From: Microbacterium sp. H83
Lineage (GTDB): Bacteria; Actinomycetota; Actinomycetes; Actinomycetales; Microbacteriaceae
DNA length: 64,000 bases
Assembly (NCBI RefSeq): GCF_001650405.1
Contig: NZ_LWCU01000055.1
Location: forward strand, 57,927 to 121,926
Reading direction: 5' to 3'
Positions 16,757-24,832 of this stretch are shown in pieces; the first letter of the stretch is position 1, and each line of letters opens with the position of its first letter. The translations under genes and the position numbers were made by a program. The notes beneath the pieces were generated by a model that saw only the letters and a program-made list of their open reading frames with translations, was not told where the DNA came from and made no database searches.

Positions 16757-17011
16757 ATGTCCGAAGCAGCGGATTCCCCCAGCCGTGTCGACCGAGAACG
16801 ACGACCCGCGCCGCCCACGCTGTCGGATGCGGTCAGCCTCGCACCGCTCCCCGCAAGCGAGGCTGTGGGGCGCGCGACCGGGATGGGTCGCGCGCCCCTG
16901 ACCCCCGCCCGCCCGCCGCTCTGGCGGGCCGCCGGGACTGTCGGCCTCGTCGCCCTCGTCGCCGCCGCCACGATGCCCCTCGTGGCCGCCGCGCTCGCGA
17001 TACCGCTCTGA
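16757..17011 (+). CDS. Small single-pass membrane protein
   Basis: An 84-aa protein. The first 55 residues are hydrophilic with Pro/Arg-rich stretches; one membrane helix closes it (AAGTVGLVALVAAATMPLVA). GAGGAAGG precedes the ATG at 16757. It lies 55 bases upstream of the CsbD gene and may share its transcript. I do not recognise a family. The location suggests a minor component of an envelope or osmotic stress response. Confidence 0.65.
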   Translation: MSEAADSPSRVDRERRPAPPTLSDAVSLAPLPASEAVGRATGMGRAPLTPARPPLWRAAGTVGLVALVAAATMPLVAAALAIPL

Positions 17012-17066
17012 GCTCGCACTGCACGTATCTCCGAGATCCGGAGACCACCGAAGAGAAAGGATCCCC

Positions 17067-17237
17067 ATGGGACTCGACGACAAGATCAAGAACGCCGCCC
17101 AGGACATCGCCGGCAAGGCGAAGGAGACCGTCGGCAAGGTCACCGACAACGAGCGGCTCGAGGCCGAGGGCAAGGCCGACCAGGCCAAGGCCGATGTCAA
17201 GAAGGCGAGCGAGAACGTCAAGGACGCGCTCAACTGA
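17067..17237 (+). CDS. CsbD-family stress protein
   Basis: A 56-aa, highly charged, helical protein beginning MGLDDKIKNAAQDIAGKAKE and ending SENVKDALN. This is the full CsbD pattern (paired KxxxGxxKExxGK-type repeats). CsbD proteins are general-stress proteins of unknown biochemical role. GAGAAAGG precedes the ATG. The gene sits between a small membrane protein and an MHS transporter. Confidence 0.9.
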   Translation: MGLDDKIKNAAQDIAGKAKETVGKVTDNERLEAEGKADQAKADVKKASENVKDALN

Positions 17238-17337
17238 GACCGGTGGCACCATGCGGGGAGGCGGCATCGGCCGCCTCCCCGACGTCTGTCCGGACCGCTC
17301 CCGGCGGCCGCGGCAGGAGAGAGAAGAGAACAGCATC

Positions 17338-18915
17338 ATGTCCGATCCCGTGAAGACCGACTCCCTCTGGCGACGCCTCGGACGCCGTCTCGGCCTCCCC
17401 TTCGGCCGCGTGGAGGACGAGCCGCGGCGCCTCACGGTCGAGGACGTCACCGTCGTCGACCGCCCGATGCTCCGCCGTGCCGTCGCCGGAACCGTGGTCG
17501 GCAACCTCATGGAGTGGTACGACATCGGCGTCTACGGCTACCTCGCCGTCATCATCGGCCGCGCCTTCCTGCCGGACGCGTCGGCCGGCGCGCAGTCGCT
17601 GTTCTCGCTCGGCGTGTTCGCCGTCACGTTCGTCGCACGGCCTCTGGGCGGCATCGTGCTCGGTCAGCTCGGCGACCGGATGGGTCGCCAGCGGATCCTC
17701 GCCTTCACGCTGATCATGATGGCCGCGGCCACCTTCCTCATCGGCGTGCTGCCGGACTACTCCGTGATCGGCGTCTGGGCGCCGATCCTCCTCATCGTGC
17801 TCAAGCTCGCACAGGGCTTCTCGACCGGCGGCGAATACGCCGGCGCGACGACGTTCATCACCGAGTACGCGCCCGATCGGCGGCGCGGGTTCTACGCCTC
17901 ACTGCTCGACCTGGGCTCGTACATGGGCTTCGCGATCGGAGCGGCCTTCGTGTCGATCCTCCAGCTGACGCTCTCGGCCGACGCGATGCAGGGCTTCTTC
18001 TGGCGCGTCCCGTTCCTCGTCGCCCTTCCGCTCGGGCTCGTCGCGATCTACTTCCGCCTCAAGATCGAGGACACCCCGGCCTTCCAGGAGGCGCAGGATG
18101 CCGCCGAGCGGGCGGCCGACGAGGCACAGGCGGCTGCGGATGCGCCGAAGGGCGTGATCGCACTGATCCGCGCGTACTGGCGCGAGCTGCTCACGGCCTT
18201 CGTCCTCGTGGCCGCCGCGAACACGGTCGGCTACGCGCTCACCTCGTACATGCCCACCTACCTGACGGGCACCCTCGGCTACGACGAGGTGCACGGCACT
18301 CTCCTGACGCTGCCGGTGCTCGTCGCGATGGCGCTCTGCGTCCCGCTCACCGGACGGCTCTCCGATCGCATCGGCCGCCGCACGGTGCTGTTCATCGGGT
18401 CGGTCTCCGCGATCGTGTTCGCGGTGCCCGCGTTCCTGTTCATGATGCACGGCGAGATCTGGTCCACGGTCCTCGGCCTGGTGCTCCTCGCCTTCCCCGT
18501 CACCTTCTACGTCGCGAACCTCGCGTCGTCGCTGCCCGCGCTCTTCCCGACGTCCTCCCGGTACGGAGGCATGGGCATCTCCTACAACCTCGCCGTCGCC
18601 CTGTTCGCCGGCACGGCGCCGGTGGTGATGGAGGCGCTCGTGCAGCTGACCGGATCGTCGCTGGCGCCGGCGTTCTACGTGATCGGCACGTCGATCGCCG
18701 GATTCATCGCCGTGGTCGTGCTCAAGGAGTCGGCACGGCGACCGCTGCCCGGAGCCATGCCGAGCGTGCAGACCGTCGAGGAGGCGGTCGAGCTCGTCGA
18801 GACGCAGGACGAGAACCCCGACCTCGACCTCGACGAGCTCTTCCCCGAGCGCGTCGAGACCGAGACGGAGACCGACGCCGAGACGACCACGAAGGGCGAG
18901 CTCGAGCAGAGCTGA
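17338..18915 (+). CDS. MFS transporter of the metabolite:H+ symporter (ProP-like) family
   Basis: A 525-aa protein with 12 TM segments. MHS-family marks are GNLMEWYDIGVYGYLA in TM1, LGQLGDRMGRQRILA after TM2, and GFSTGGEYAGATTFITEYAP, the TM4-5 signature of ProP-type osmolyte and organic-acid symporters. The C-terminus is very acidic (LDLDELFPERVETETETD). With the BCCT gene 3 kb upstream and CsbD just before it, osmolyte uptake is plausible but unproven. Confidence 0.9.
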   Translation: MSDPVKTDSLWRRLGRRLGLPFGRVEDEPRRLTVEDVTVVDRPMLRRAVAGTVVGNLMEWYDIGVYGYLAVIIGRAFLPDASAGAQSLFSLGVFAVTFVARPLGGIVLGQLGDRMGRQRILAFTLIMMAAATFLIGVLPDYSVIGVWAPILLIVLKLAQGFSTGGEYAGATTFITEYAPDRRRGFYASLLDLGSYMGFAIGAAFVSILQLTLSADAMQGFFWRVPFLVALPLGLVAIYFRLKIEDTPAFQEAQDAAERAADEAQAAADAPKGVIALIRAYWRELLTAFVLVAAANTVGYALTSYMPTYLTGTLGYDEVHGTLLTLPVLVAMALCVPLTGRLSDRIGRRTVLFIGSVSAIVFAVPAFLFMMHGEIWSTVLGLVLLAFPVTFYVANLASSLPALFPTSSRYGGMGISYNLAVALFAGTAPVVMEALVQLTGSSLAPAFYVIGTSIAGFIAVVVLKESARRPLPGAMPSVQTVEEAVELVETQDENPDLDLDELFPERVETETETDAETTTKGELEQS

Positions 18916-18920
18916 GCCCG

Positions 18921-18953
18921 GTCAGGGCGGGCGGAACGGTGTCCGCCCTGTCG
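18921..18953. terminator. Hairpin between MHS transporter and marR
   Basis: CAGGGCGG (18923-18930) pairs exactly with CCGCCCTG (18943-18950), and flanking bases extend the stem. It lies between convergent gene ends six bases past the transporter stop. Confidence 0.6.
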
Positions 18954-18972
18954 GGACTGCGAGGCCTGGAGG

Positions 18973-19530
18973 CTACTCGCCCGAGGACTCCGCCTCTTCG
19001 TGCGAGCGGATGACGTCGCGCAGCTCCTGATCGAGATCCGAGGCCTCTTCGATCGCCGAGGTCATGCCTGCGAGGAAGCGCGTGACGACCGCGCGCTCCT
19101 TGTCGCTCATCTCGTCGACGAGCGCCAGCATCCGCCGGTGCATCGCTCCGAGCGTCGCCCGGACCTCGTCGTCGCTGCTGACGGTGGGGACCACGACGCC
19201 GGCACGGCGATCGGTCGGGTGCGGCTCGCGGCGGGCGTGGCCGCCCTTCTCGAGCCGGTCGATGAGCGTGGTGGTGGAGGCGGTGGAGATGTCGAGCATG
19301 CGCGCGATGTCGATCGGCCGCACGATGCGCCCGGCCCGCTGCTCGCGCAGCAGGAAGCGCAGGGCGACGAGGTCGGTCTCGTTCATGCCCATGGAGGCGC
19401 GGGTGCGCGCGCGCATCGCAGTCTCAGCCGAACGGTAGCGACGCAGCAGGTTGAGCACGTCGACGGTGCTGGCCGTGTCGGCCTCCGGGTACCAGTAGCC
19501 GGAGCGGCCGTACTCCTCGGAAGAGCTCAT
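18973..19530 (-). CDS. MarR-family regulator
   Basis: A 185-aa protein. The winged helix runs LVALRFLLREQRAGRIVRPI, then LDISTASTTTLIDRLEKGGH as recognition helix, then a wing with EPHPTDRRAG. Helices on both sides form the MarR dimer interface; the N-terminal 35 residues are an extra leader. Its ATG overlaps the stop of the upstream 80-aa protein (ATGA), so both come from one leftward transcript. Confidence 0.88.
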   Translation of the reverse strand: MSSSEEYGRSGYWYPEADTASTVDVLNLLRRYRSAETAMRARTRASMGMNETDLVALRFLLREQRAGRIVRPIDIARMLDISTASTTTLIDRLEKGGHARREPHPTDRRAGVVVPTVSSDDEVRATLGAMHRRMLALVDEMSDKERAVVTRFLAGMTSAIEEASDLDQELRDVIRSHEEAESSGE

Positions 19531-19772
19531 CACGCCACCTCCCCGTCTTCCTCGAGATCCCCCTGCACCTCGCGGTTCAGCATCTCGACGGCGCCGGCCT
19601 CGACCTCGGCGGGCACGATGCGCAGCACGCCACCCGTGATCGCGTCGTGCTCGGCGGACACGATCTGATCGAGCCTCCATGAGGGGACGGACGGGAACTG
19701 CGTACGCAGTCGATCGAGCATGTCGGCGTACAGGATGTACCCCGCCTCCTCGAAGGTGAACGGCTCGACCAT
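19530..19772 (-). CDS. Small protein with three-helix-bundle-type fold
   Basis: An 80-aa acidic protein. The segment DMLDRLRTQFPSVPSWRLDQ followed by IVSAEHDAITGG resembles the 'three-helix bundle dimerization' domain also found in actinobacterial ArsC fusions (pattern LxxxFPxxxxxxVxxxxH). It overlaps the MarR gene and may be its partner or ligand sensor; that is inference. The start at 19772 begins MVEPFTFEEAG; an upstream in-frame start at 19808 is less likely. Confidence 0.6.
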   Translation of the reverse strand: MVEPFTFEEAGYILYADMLDRLRTQFPSVPSWRLDQIVSAEHDAITGGVLRIVPAEVEAGAVEMLNREVQGDLEEDGEVA

Positions 19773-19897
19773 AGGATCCTCTCCCCTGCCAGGCTCCCAT
19801 CCTCTCATCCGCAGGGAGGGGCTGGTCGCATTGGCATTCGCTAGCCAGCCTGCTTACGTGGTGATCGAGTAGAATGGTTGGCGTCAGGGGGTGACAT

Positions 19898-20338
19898 ATG
19901 GCTATCAGAACCGACACGACGACGCATCTCGTCCAGCTCGTCGACGCATTGCGGCGCGCCGAGGCGCAACTCGCGCGTCGTCTGGCGGCTGTCCGCGCTC
20001 CGAACGACACCGATCGCGAGGCGATGCGCTTCATCCTCGACGCCCCGAAGGAGTCGCCGGTCACGCCCGGCGACCTGGCGACGCATCTGAATGTCAGCAC
20101 GGCGGCCGTCACGAGCATGCTGCGACGGCTGCAGGATCGCGGCCAGATCGTGATCGCTCCGCACCCCCGCGACGCCCGGTCCAAGGTGCTGCGCCCGTCG
20201 CTGCGCGATCTGACCTCCCCGGCCGACGAGCTCACCCAGCGGATCGACGCGCTCTCCGAAGAGTTCACCCCCGAGCAGAGCGAGGCGATCTCGCGATTCC
20301 TCCGCCGTCTCACCGAGGAGATCGACGACCTTCCGTGA
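19898..20338 (+). CDS. MarR-family regulator
   Basis: A 146-aa compact MarR protein with winged helix TPGDLATHLNVSTAAVTSML, followed by RRLQDRGQIVIAPHPRDARS as wing. Dimer helices are at both ends. It is transcribed away from the first MarR unit and towards the DUF7882 gene, before which lies a CTAG palindrome it could bind. Confidence 0.87.
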   Translation: MAIRTDTTTHLVQLVDALRRAEAQLARRLAAVRAPNDTDREAMRFILDAPKESPVTPGDLATHLNVSTAAVTSMLRRLQDRGQIVIAPHPRDARSKVLRPSLRDLTSPADELTQRIDALSEEFTPEQSEAISRFLRRLTEEIDDLP

Positions 20339-20352
20339 CCCTCACGTTGCGA

Positions 20353-20375
20353 GATAGCTAGGTAGCCTAGTAATC
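20353..20375. promoter_or_regulatory. Palindrome before DUF7882 gene
   Basis: The core CTAGG-TAG-CCTAG (20358-20370) is a perfect inverted repeat. The flanks extend it to GATAGCTAGG / CCTAGTAATC, 8 of 10 matched. It lies about 40 bases before the start codon, directly after a marR gene. Confidence 0.55.
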
Positions 20376-20412
20376 TTTCTCTCAAGCGAAACACGTGAGA
20401 CGAGGAGAGATG

Positions 20413-20745
20413 ATGGGCTATCTGACCTACGGCAACACCGGAACCCGCTTCGAGATCGACGACGAGCTGATGGATCATCTGCGCACGGTCGTCGTCACCA
20501 AGCTGCGGCGCAACGAGTCGTTCCCGCTGACGGTCCGCGCGGCGTCGGGCGCGTCCGAGACGCTCTGGATCCACGCGTCGATCCCGATGCGCTTCATGAC
20601 CGAGAACGAGGAGGCGGCCCTCGACCGCACCGTGCTCGTCAGCATGATGAACGCCGCGAACTCCGCACGCGGCCTCGACCTGACCCGCGACGAGTTCGCG
20701 ACCGCTCCCTCGAAGGCGCGGCGCCTGCACGCCCTGAGCGCCTGA
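20413..20745 (+). CDS. DUF7882-family small protein
   Basis: A 110-aa protein that opens MGYLTYGNTGTRFEIDDELM and continues VVVTKLRRNESFPLTV, WIHASIPMRF. This matches a Microbacteriaceae family often mislabelled 'ATP-dependent DNA ligase' and now called DUF7882; its function is unknown. GAGGAGA lies five bases before the second of two adjacent ATGs, which decides the start. A 113-aa gene follows after two bases. Confidence 0.78.
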   Translation: MGYLTYGNTGTRFEIDDELMDHLRTVVVTKLRRNESFPLTVRAASGASETLWIHASIPMRFMTENEEAALDRTVLVSMMNAANSARGLDLTRDEFATAPSKARRLHALSA

Positions 20746-20747
20746 CC

Positions 20748-21089
20748 GTGTCAGCACGAATCAGGGCGGCCGCGAAAGCCGCCGCGGGAGCGAGAGCGAG
20801 AGGCGCGGCCAGGTCGCGCGGTCTCTGGGTCGAGGTGGAGCCCGGCTTCCACGTGGGCAACGACCGCCGCCAGTTCCTGGGGTCCGTCACCGGCACACTC
20901 GCCGAGGGCTTCACCGCCTTCGGCCCGCAATCGGACTTCGTCGGACGCTTCCCCTCTCTCGACGAGGCGAAGGCAGCCGTCGCCGCGGCATCGGCATCTC
21001 GTCCGGATGCGGGGGCGGCAGCATCCGCGTCTGGTCCGGCTGCGTCCGCATCGCGCTCGGATGCCGGGGTGGAAGCGCAGCCGGCGTAA
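20748..21089 (+). CDS. Hypothetical 113-aa protein
   Basis: It starts at a GTG two bases after the DUF7882 stop, so it is probably co-translated. The first 24 residues are basic and Ala-rich. A compact middle (LWVEVEPGFHVGNDRRQFLG, VGRFPSLDEAKAAVAAA) looks folded, and the last 30 residues are an A/S/D-rich low-complexity tail with repeated SRPDAG and SRSDAG units. I recognise no family. Confidence 0.6.
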   Translation: MSARIRAAAKAAAGARARGAARSRGLWVEVEPGFHVGNDRRQFLGSVTGTLAEGFTAFGPQSDFVGRFPSLDEAKAAVAAASASRPDAGAAASASGPAASASRSDAGVEAQPA

Positions 21090-21183
21090 GCGCGGCCGAC
21101 CGGCGCGAACGGCCTCCGATGCCGGCAGCGGTGACCGCGTCGCGCTGCCTCTGACCGCCGATCCGCAGGCGGTCGCGTTACGT

Positions 21184-21195
21184 GTACGATCGTAC
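21184..21195. promoter_or_regulatory. Perfect palindrome at MFS start
   Basis: GTACGATCGTAC is a perfect 12-bp palindrome ending two bases before the MFS ATG. There is no ribosome-binding site, so a leaderless transcript is likely. No TetR-type regulator gene adjoins. Confidence 0.5.
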
Positions 21196-21197
21196 GC

Positions 21198-22421
21198 ATG
21201 ACTTCCGCCGAAACGATTCGACGCACCTCTCCCGATCGCGCCGCGCGTCGTGCTCGCATCGCGGTCTCGGCGCTGTTCCTCACGAACGGCGCTCTCTTCG
21301 CGAACATCCTGCCGCGCTACCCCGAGATCAAGTCCGCCCTGGGGCTCGACAATGTCGCATACGGTCTCGCGATCGCGGCGTTCCCTGCGGGCGCCATCGC
21401 GGCGGGACTCCTCGCCGCCGTGCTCATCCGTCGGCTCGGCTCGGCGCGCGTCGCCGTGTTCGGGACCGTGGCGACCGGACTGGGACTCCTCGCCGCGGTG
21501 TTCGCGCCGTCGGGATTCGTCTTCGCCGCCATGCTGCTGCTCGGCGGGGCGTCCGACGCCATCACCGACGTCGCGCAGAACGCGCACGGTCTCCGCGTGC
21601 AGCGCCGCTACGGCCGCTCGATCATCAACTCGTTCCACGCCATCTGGTCGATCGGTGCGGTGCTCGGCGGGGGCATGGCCGCAGCCGCCATCGCGCTGCA
21701 GCTTCCGAGCGGCGTGCACCTCGGCATCTCGACGGCCGTCTTCGCCCTCGTCGCCCTCATCGCCCTCGGCTTCTGCCTACCGGGGCGGGACGAGGAGGAG
21801 GACGCGGAGGCGACAGCCGATCCCGCCGAGATGACCGGTGCGGTGCGGCGCGGTGTGCGCCCGCGCACCGTGATGGTCATCATCGCACTGACACTGATCG
21901 CCATGGCCGGGGCGGTCGCCGAGGATGCCGGCAACTCCTGGGCGACGCTGTACCTGGCCGACTCCCTCGGTGCGGCGGCCGCGGTCGCACCGCTCGGCTT
22001 CATCGCGCTCGTCGGGGCGCAGTTCGTCGGGCGGATGCTCGGCGACGGGATGACCGACCGCTTCGGTCAGCGCGCGGTCGCACGGGTCGGGGGGCTCATC
22101 GCCGCGCTCGGCATGACCCTCGCGCTGCTCTTCCCGAGCGTGCCGGGCACCATCGCGGGATTCGCGGCGGTCGGATTCGGCATCGCCACCCTCATCCCGG
22201 CGGCCATGCACGCGGCCGACGAGCTGCCCGGACTCCGCGCGGGCGTCGGTCTCACGGTCGTCTCATGGCTGCTGCGGCTCGGATTCCTGCTGTCACCGCC
22301 CTTCGTCGGCTTCATCGCCGAGAACGAGAGCCTGCGGGCGGGACTCATCGTGGCGCCGGCCGCCGCCCTCGTCGCCGTCCTGCTCGCGGGGGTGCTCGAG
22401 GGCCGGAAGACGCGGGGCTGA
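21198..22421 (+). CDS. MFS transporter (FucP/YbjJ-like)
   Basis: A 407-aa protein with about 12 TM segments. NGALFANILPRYPEIKSAL and GGASDAITDVAQNAHGLRVQ are typical of the MFS subgroup of YbjJ-like carriers. NSFHAIWSIGAVLGGG and QFVGRMLGDGMTDRFG are the mid-protein loop motifs. A hydrophilic acidic loop (GRDEEEDAEATADPAE) divides the halves. The substrate is unknown. It stands alone upstream of the ABC importer. Confidence 0.87.
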   Translation: MTSAETIRRTSPDRAARRARIAVSALFLTNGALFANILPRYPEIKSALGLDNVAYGLAIAAFPAGAIAAGLLAAVLIRRLGSARVAVFGTVATGLGLLAAVFAPSGFVFAAMLLLGGASDAITDVAQNAHGLRVQRRYGRSIINSFHAIWSIGAVLGGGMAAAAIALQLPSGVHLGISTAVFALVALIALGFCLPGRDEEEDAEATADPAEMTGAVRRGVRPRTVMVIIALTLIAMAGAVAEDAGNSWATLYLADSLGAAAAVAPLGFIALVGAQFVGRMLGDGMTDRFGQRAVARVGGLIAALGMTLALLFPSVPGTIAGFAAVGFGIATLIPAAMHAADELPGLRAGVGLTVVSWLLRLGFLLSPPFVGFIAENESLRAGLIVAPAAALVAVLLAGVLEGRKTRG

Positions 22422-22512
22422 CGCGCGGTCGGGTGTGTGTGCGAGGATTCCCTCCGGATCCCGCATCTTCTCGATGGGGCGCTCGCCGGGCGCACGAGGG
22501 CATGCGTGCACT

Positions 22513-22520
22513 ATACGTAT
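22513..22520. promoter_or_regulatory. LacI-type operator half-site core, distal
   Basis: ATACGTAT lies 68 bases before the binding-protein gene. The same core recurs at 22568 and 29539, each before a gene of the catabolic locus. Confidence 0.55.
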
Positions 22521-22565
22521 TCAGGGGGCGAAGAATCCGCGAATAAAGGCTTCCCTAAGTCGACT

Positions 22566-22577
22566 GCATACGTATAC
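22566..22577. promoter_or_regulatory. LacI-type operator before ABC importer
   Basis: GCATACGTATAC is a near-perfect palindrome centred on CG, as in LacI-family operators. It lies 11 bases from the start codon. It matches the sites before the LacI/HisD-like pair (29537) and the NTF2-like gene (30701). Confidence 0.7.
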
Positions 22578-22587
22578 CATCAGCGTC

Positions 22588-23895
22588 ATGGGACACATGA
22601 AGCATCGGGCACTGCCGGTACTCGCCCTCGCAGCCGTGGGCATGGTCGCCCTCGCCGGCTGCGGCGCCGGGACCCGCACCGACAACGAGAACGCGACAAC
22701 GGTGTCGTGCGACTACACCGCTCCGGAGGGCAAGACCACGGTCAACGTCCTCGCCTACAACTCCTCGGCGATCGACCCGTTCACCGACACCATGGTATCG
22801 AGCTGTTCGACCGACGACGTGACGTTGAAGCACGATCCGATCGATTTCGGAGGGCAGGTGACCAAGACGACGGCGACGCTCGCCGGCGACTCGGGCACGT
22901 ACGACATCATCGAGACCTATGGATTCGTCATCCCCGGGTTCGGCGAGGAGGAGAAGCTGGTCCCGCTGAACGACCTGTGGGATCAGTACGCCGACGACTA
23001 CGGCCTCGACGAGATCAGCGAATCGATGGTGGAGGGCATGTCCTATGACGGCGACATCTACGCCATCCCCATGCAGGCGCAGATGTTCGTCATGGCGTAC
23101 CGCACCGACATCTTCGAGGACCTGGGGCTCGAGGTGCCGACCACCTTCGACGAGATGATCTCGGCGGCCGAGGCGATCAAGGCGGAGGGCCTGATGGAAT
23201 ACCCGATCGCGCTGCCGTGGCTCGCCACCGCCGACGTCACCACCGGGTTCGAGGGTGCGATGAACTCCCTCGGCGCCGACTTCGTCACCGCTGACGGCGA
23301 GGTCACGTTGGACACCCCCGAGGCGAAGCAGGCCGTCGAGGCCATGCTCGCGCTGAAGCCCTACATGGACCCGCAGGTCACGACCTTCGACCAGCCGAAG
23401 GTGCAGCAGCAGATGTTCAACGGCACCGCCGCCATGTCGATCATGTTCTCCGGTCGCATGTTCGACCTGACCCTTCCCGAGAACTCCAAGCTCTCGGACT
23501 CGTTCGGCTTCGCCGGAGCGCCGAAGGTCACGGACGACGCGGAGTACTCGTACAACCGACTGTCCATCGACGGCTGGTCCATCCCGTTCAACACCAAGCT
23601 CGACCACGACATGATCTTCCAGATGATGGCCTCCGCGGTCAGCGAAGACGCCTCGAAGGCATCCGTGCCGGCCGCATACCCGGCGAGGGAGGGCATGGTG
23701 ACCGAGGAGAACTCTCCGTACGGCGCCGCCGCCAACGACTCGATCGCCAGCGCCATGCCGCCGATCGTGTCGCCGATCATCGCCGACATCACCAACGAGA
23801 TCCGACCGATCCTGGTCTCGATCCTCAACGGCCAGGTCTCGGTCGACGACGGCCTGGCGCAGATGCAGACCGCGGGCGAGAAGATTGCCGGCTGA
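22588..23895 (+). CDS. ABC transporter solute-binding lipoprotein
   Basis: A 435-aa family 1 extracellular binding protein. The signal peptide ends in lipobox LAGCG (cysteine near residue 27), so it is anchored outside the membrane. The middle holds VPLNDLWDQYADDYG, YAIPMQAQMFVMAYRTDIFE and LGLEVPTTFDEMISAAEAIK, the pattern of sugar/polyol binding proteins. Two permeases follow. The operator at 22566 implies control by the LacI protein 7 kb away. The ligand is unknown; sugar, polyol or a related organic molecule fits. Confidence 0.92.
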   Translation: MGHMKHRALPVLALAAVGMVALAGCGAGTRTDNENATTVSCDYTAPEGKTTVNVLAYNSSAIDPFTDTMVSSCSTDDVTLKHDPIDFGGQVTKTTATLAGDSGTYDIIETYGFVIPGFGEEEKLVPLNDLWDQYADDYGLDEISESMVEGMSYDGDIYAIPMQAQMFVMAYRTDIFEDLGLEVPTTFDEMISAAEAIKAEGLMEYPIALPWLATADVTTGFEGAMNSLGADFVTADGEVTLDTPEAKQAVEAMLALKPYMDPQVTTFDQPKVQQQMFNGTAAMSIMFSGRMFDLTLPENSKLSDSFGFAGAPKVTDDAEYSYNRLSIDGWSIPFNTKLDHDMIFQMMASAVSEDASKASVPAAYPAREGMVTEENSPYGAAANDSIASAMPPIVSPIIADITNEIRPILVSILNGQVSVDDGLAQMQTAGEKIAG

Positions 23896-23907
23896 CCGAC
23901 GGTCGAC

Positions 23908-23941
23908 GACTGTGGCCTGAGCGCGAGTTCAGGCCACAGTC
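23908..23941 (+). terminator. Strong stem-loop between binding protein and permeases
   Basis: GACTGTGGCCTGA and TCAGGCCACAGTC form a perfect 13-bp stem with an eight-base loop. It lies between the binding-protein stop and the first permease. In such operons the element stabilises the upstream mRNA or partly terminates, giving excess binding protein. Confidence 0.75.
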
Positions 23942-23959
23942 CGTCCAGGAAGGACGCAC

Positions 23960-24832
23960 ATGAAGGCACGCGAATTCTGGCTGCTCTTCTTCCCGAGTCT
24001 GCTGGTGATGGGCGCACTCCTCGTGCTCCCGCTGGTGCGCACGGTGCAGTGGAGCTTCGAACAGGTTCGGTACGGCAGCCCGGGGACCTTCGTCGGGCTC
24101 GAGAACTTCACCGACGCTCTCACCGATCCGCGCTTCCACAAGGCGGTCCTCTTCACCGTCACCGTGACCGTCGTGACCACGGTCATCCTGCTCGTGGCGG
24201 GCTATCTCATCGCCACAGGCATCAACCGCATCACGACGTCGAGGCCGCTGGTGCTCGGCATCATGCTCGTCTCATACGTGCTGCCGAACCTCGTCGGGGC
24301 GGTGGCGTTCTCGTGGCTGTTCGACGACAACTTCGGCGGGGTGGTCAACCGGCTGATCGCGTTCTTCGGAGGCACCCAGGTGCTGTGGTTCACCGACCAG
24401 GTGCCCAACGGCATCCTGGTCATCGCGAACACCGTATGGCACATGCTGCCGTTCGCGATGCTGATCATCCTGGCGGGACTCCAGGGTGTTCCGAACGAGC
24501 TGAAGGAGGCCGCCAGGATCGACGGCGCCAACGCCGTGCAGACCCACGTGAGCGTGATCATCCCGACGATCCGCGGGGTGCTCGGCTTCGTGACGCTCAT
24601 CACGATCATGGATGTGCTGCGCATGTTCGACAACCTGATCCCGCTGTCGCCGCAGGCGCAGAACATCGGCAACGAGTCGATCATGCTCTACGTCTATTCG
24701 GTGGCGTTCGCCGACGGCGCCGAGAACCTCGGGCTCGGCAGCGCGATCAACGTCCTGACGATCGTCCTGATCCTCATCATGCTGATCCCCTTCATCCAGG
24801 GGATCTTCAAGGAAGCGAAGGCAGAGCGATGA
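23960..24832 (+). CDS. ABC transporter permease (MalF type)
   Basis: A 290-aa protein with six TM segments. The EAA loop that docks the ATPase reads GVPNELKEAARIDGANAVQT. Its stop overlaps the next permease start (ATGA). It partners with the 22588 binding protein and the 24829 permease in one importer. Confidence 0.93.
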   Translation: MKAREFWLLFFPSLLVMGALLVLPLVRTVQWSFEQVRYGSPGTFVGLENFTDALTDPRFHKAVLFTVTVTVVTTVILLVAGYLIATGINRITTSRPLVLGIMLVSYVLPNLVGAVAFSWLFDDNFGGVVNRLIAFFGGTQVLWFTDQVPNGILVIANTVWHMLPFAMLIILAGLQGVPNELKEAARIDGANAVQTHVSVIIPTIRGVLGFVTLITIMDVLRMFDNLIPLSPQAQNIGNESIMLYVYSVAFADGAENLGLGSAINVLTIVLILIMLIPFIQGIFKEAKAER

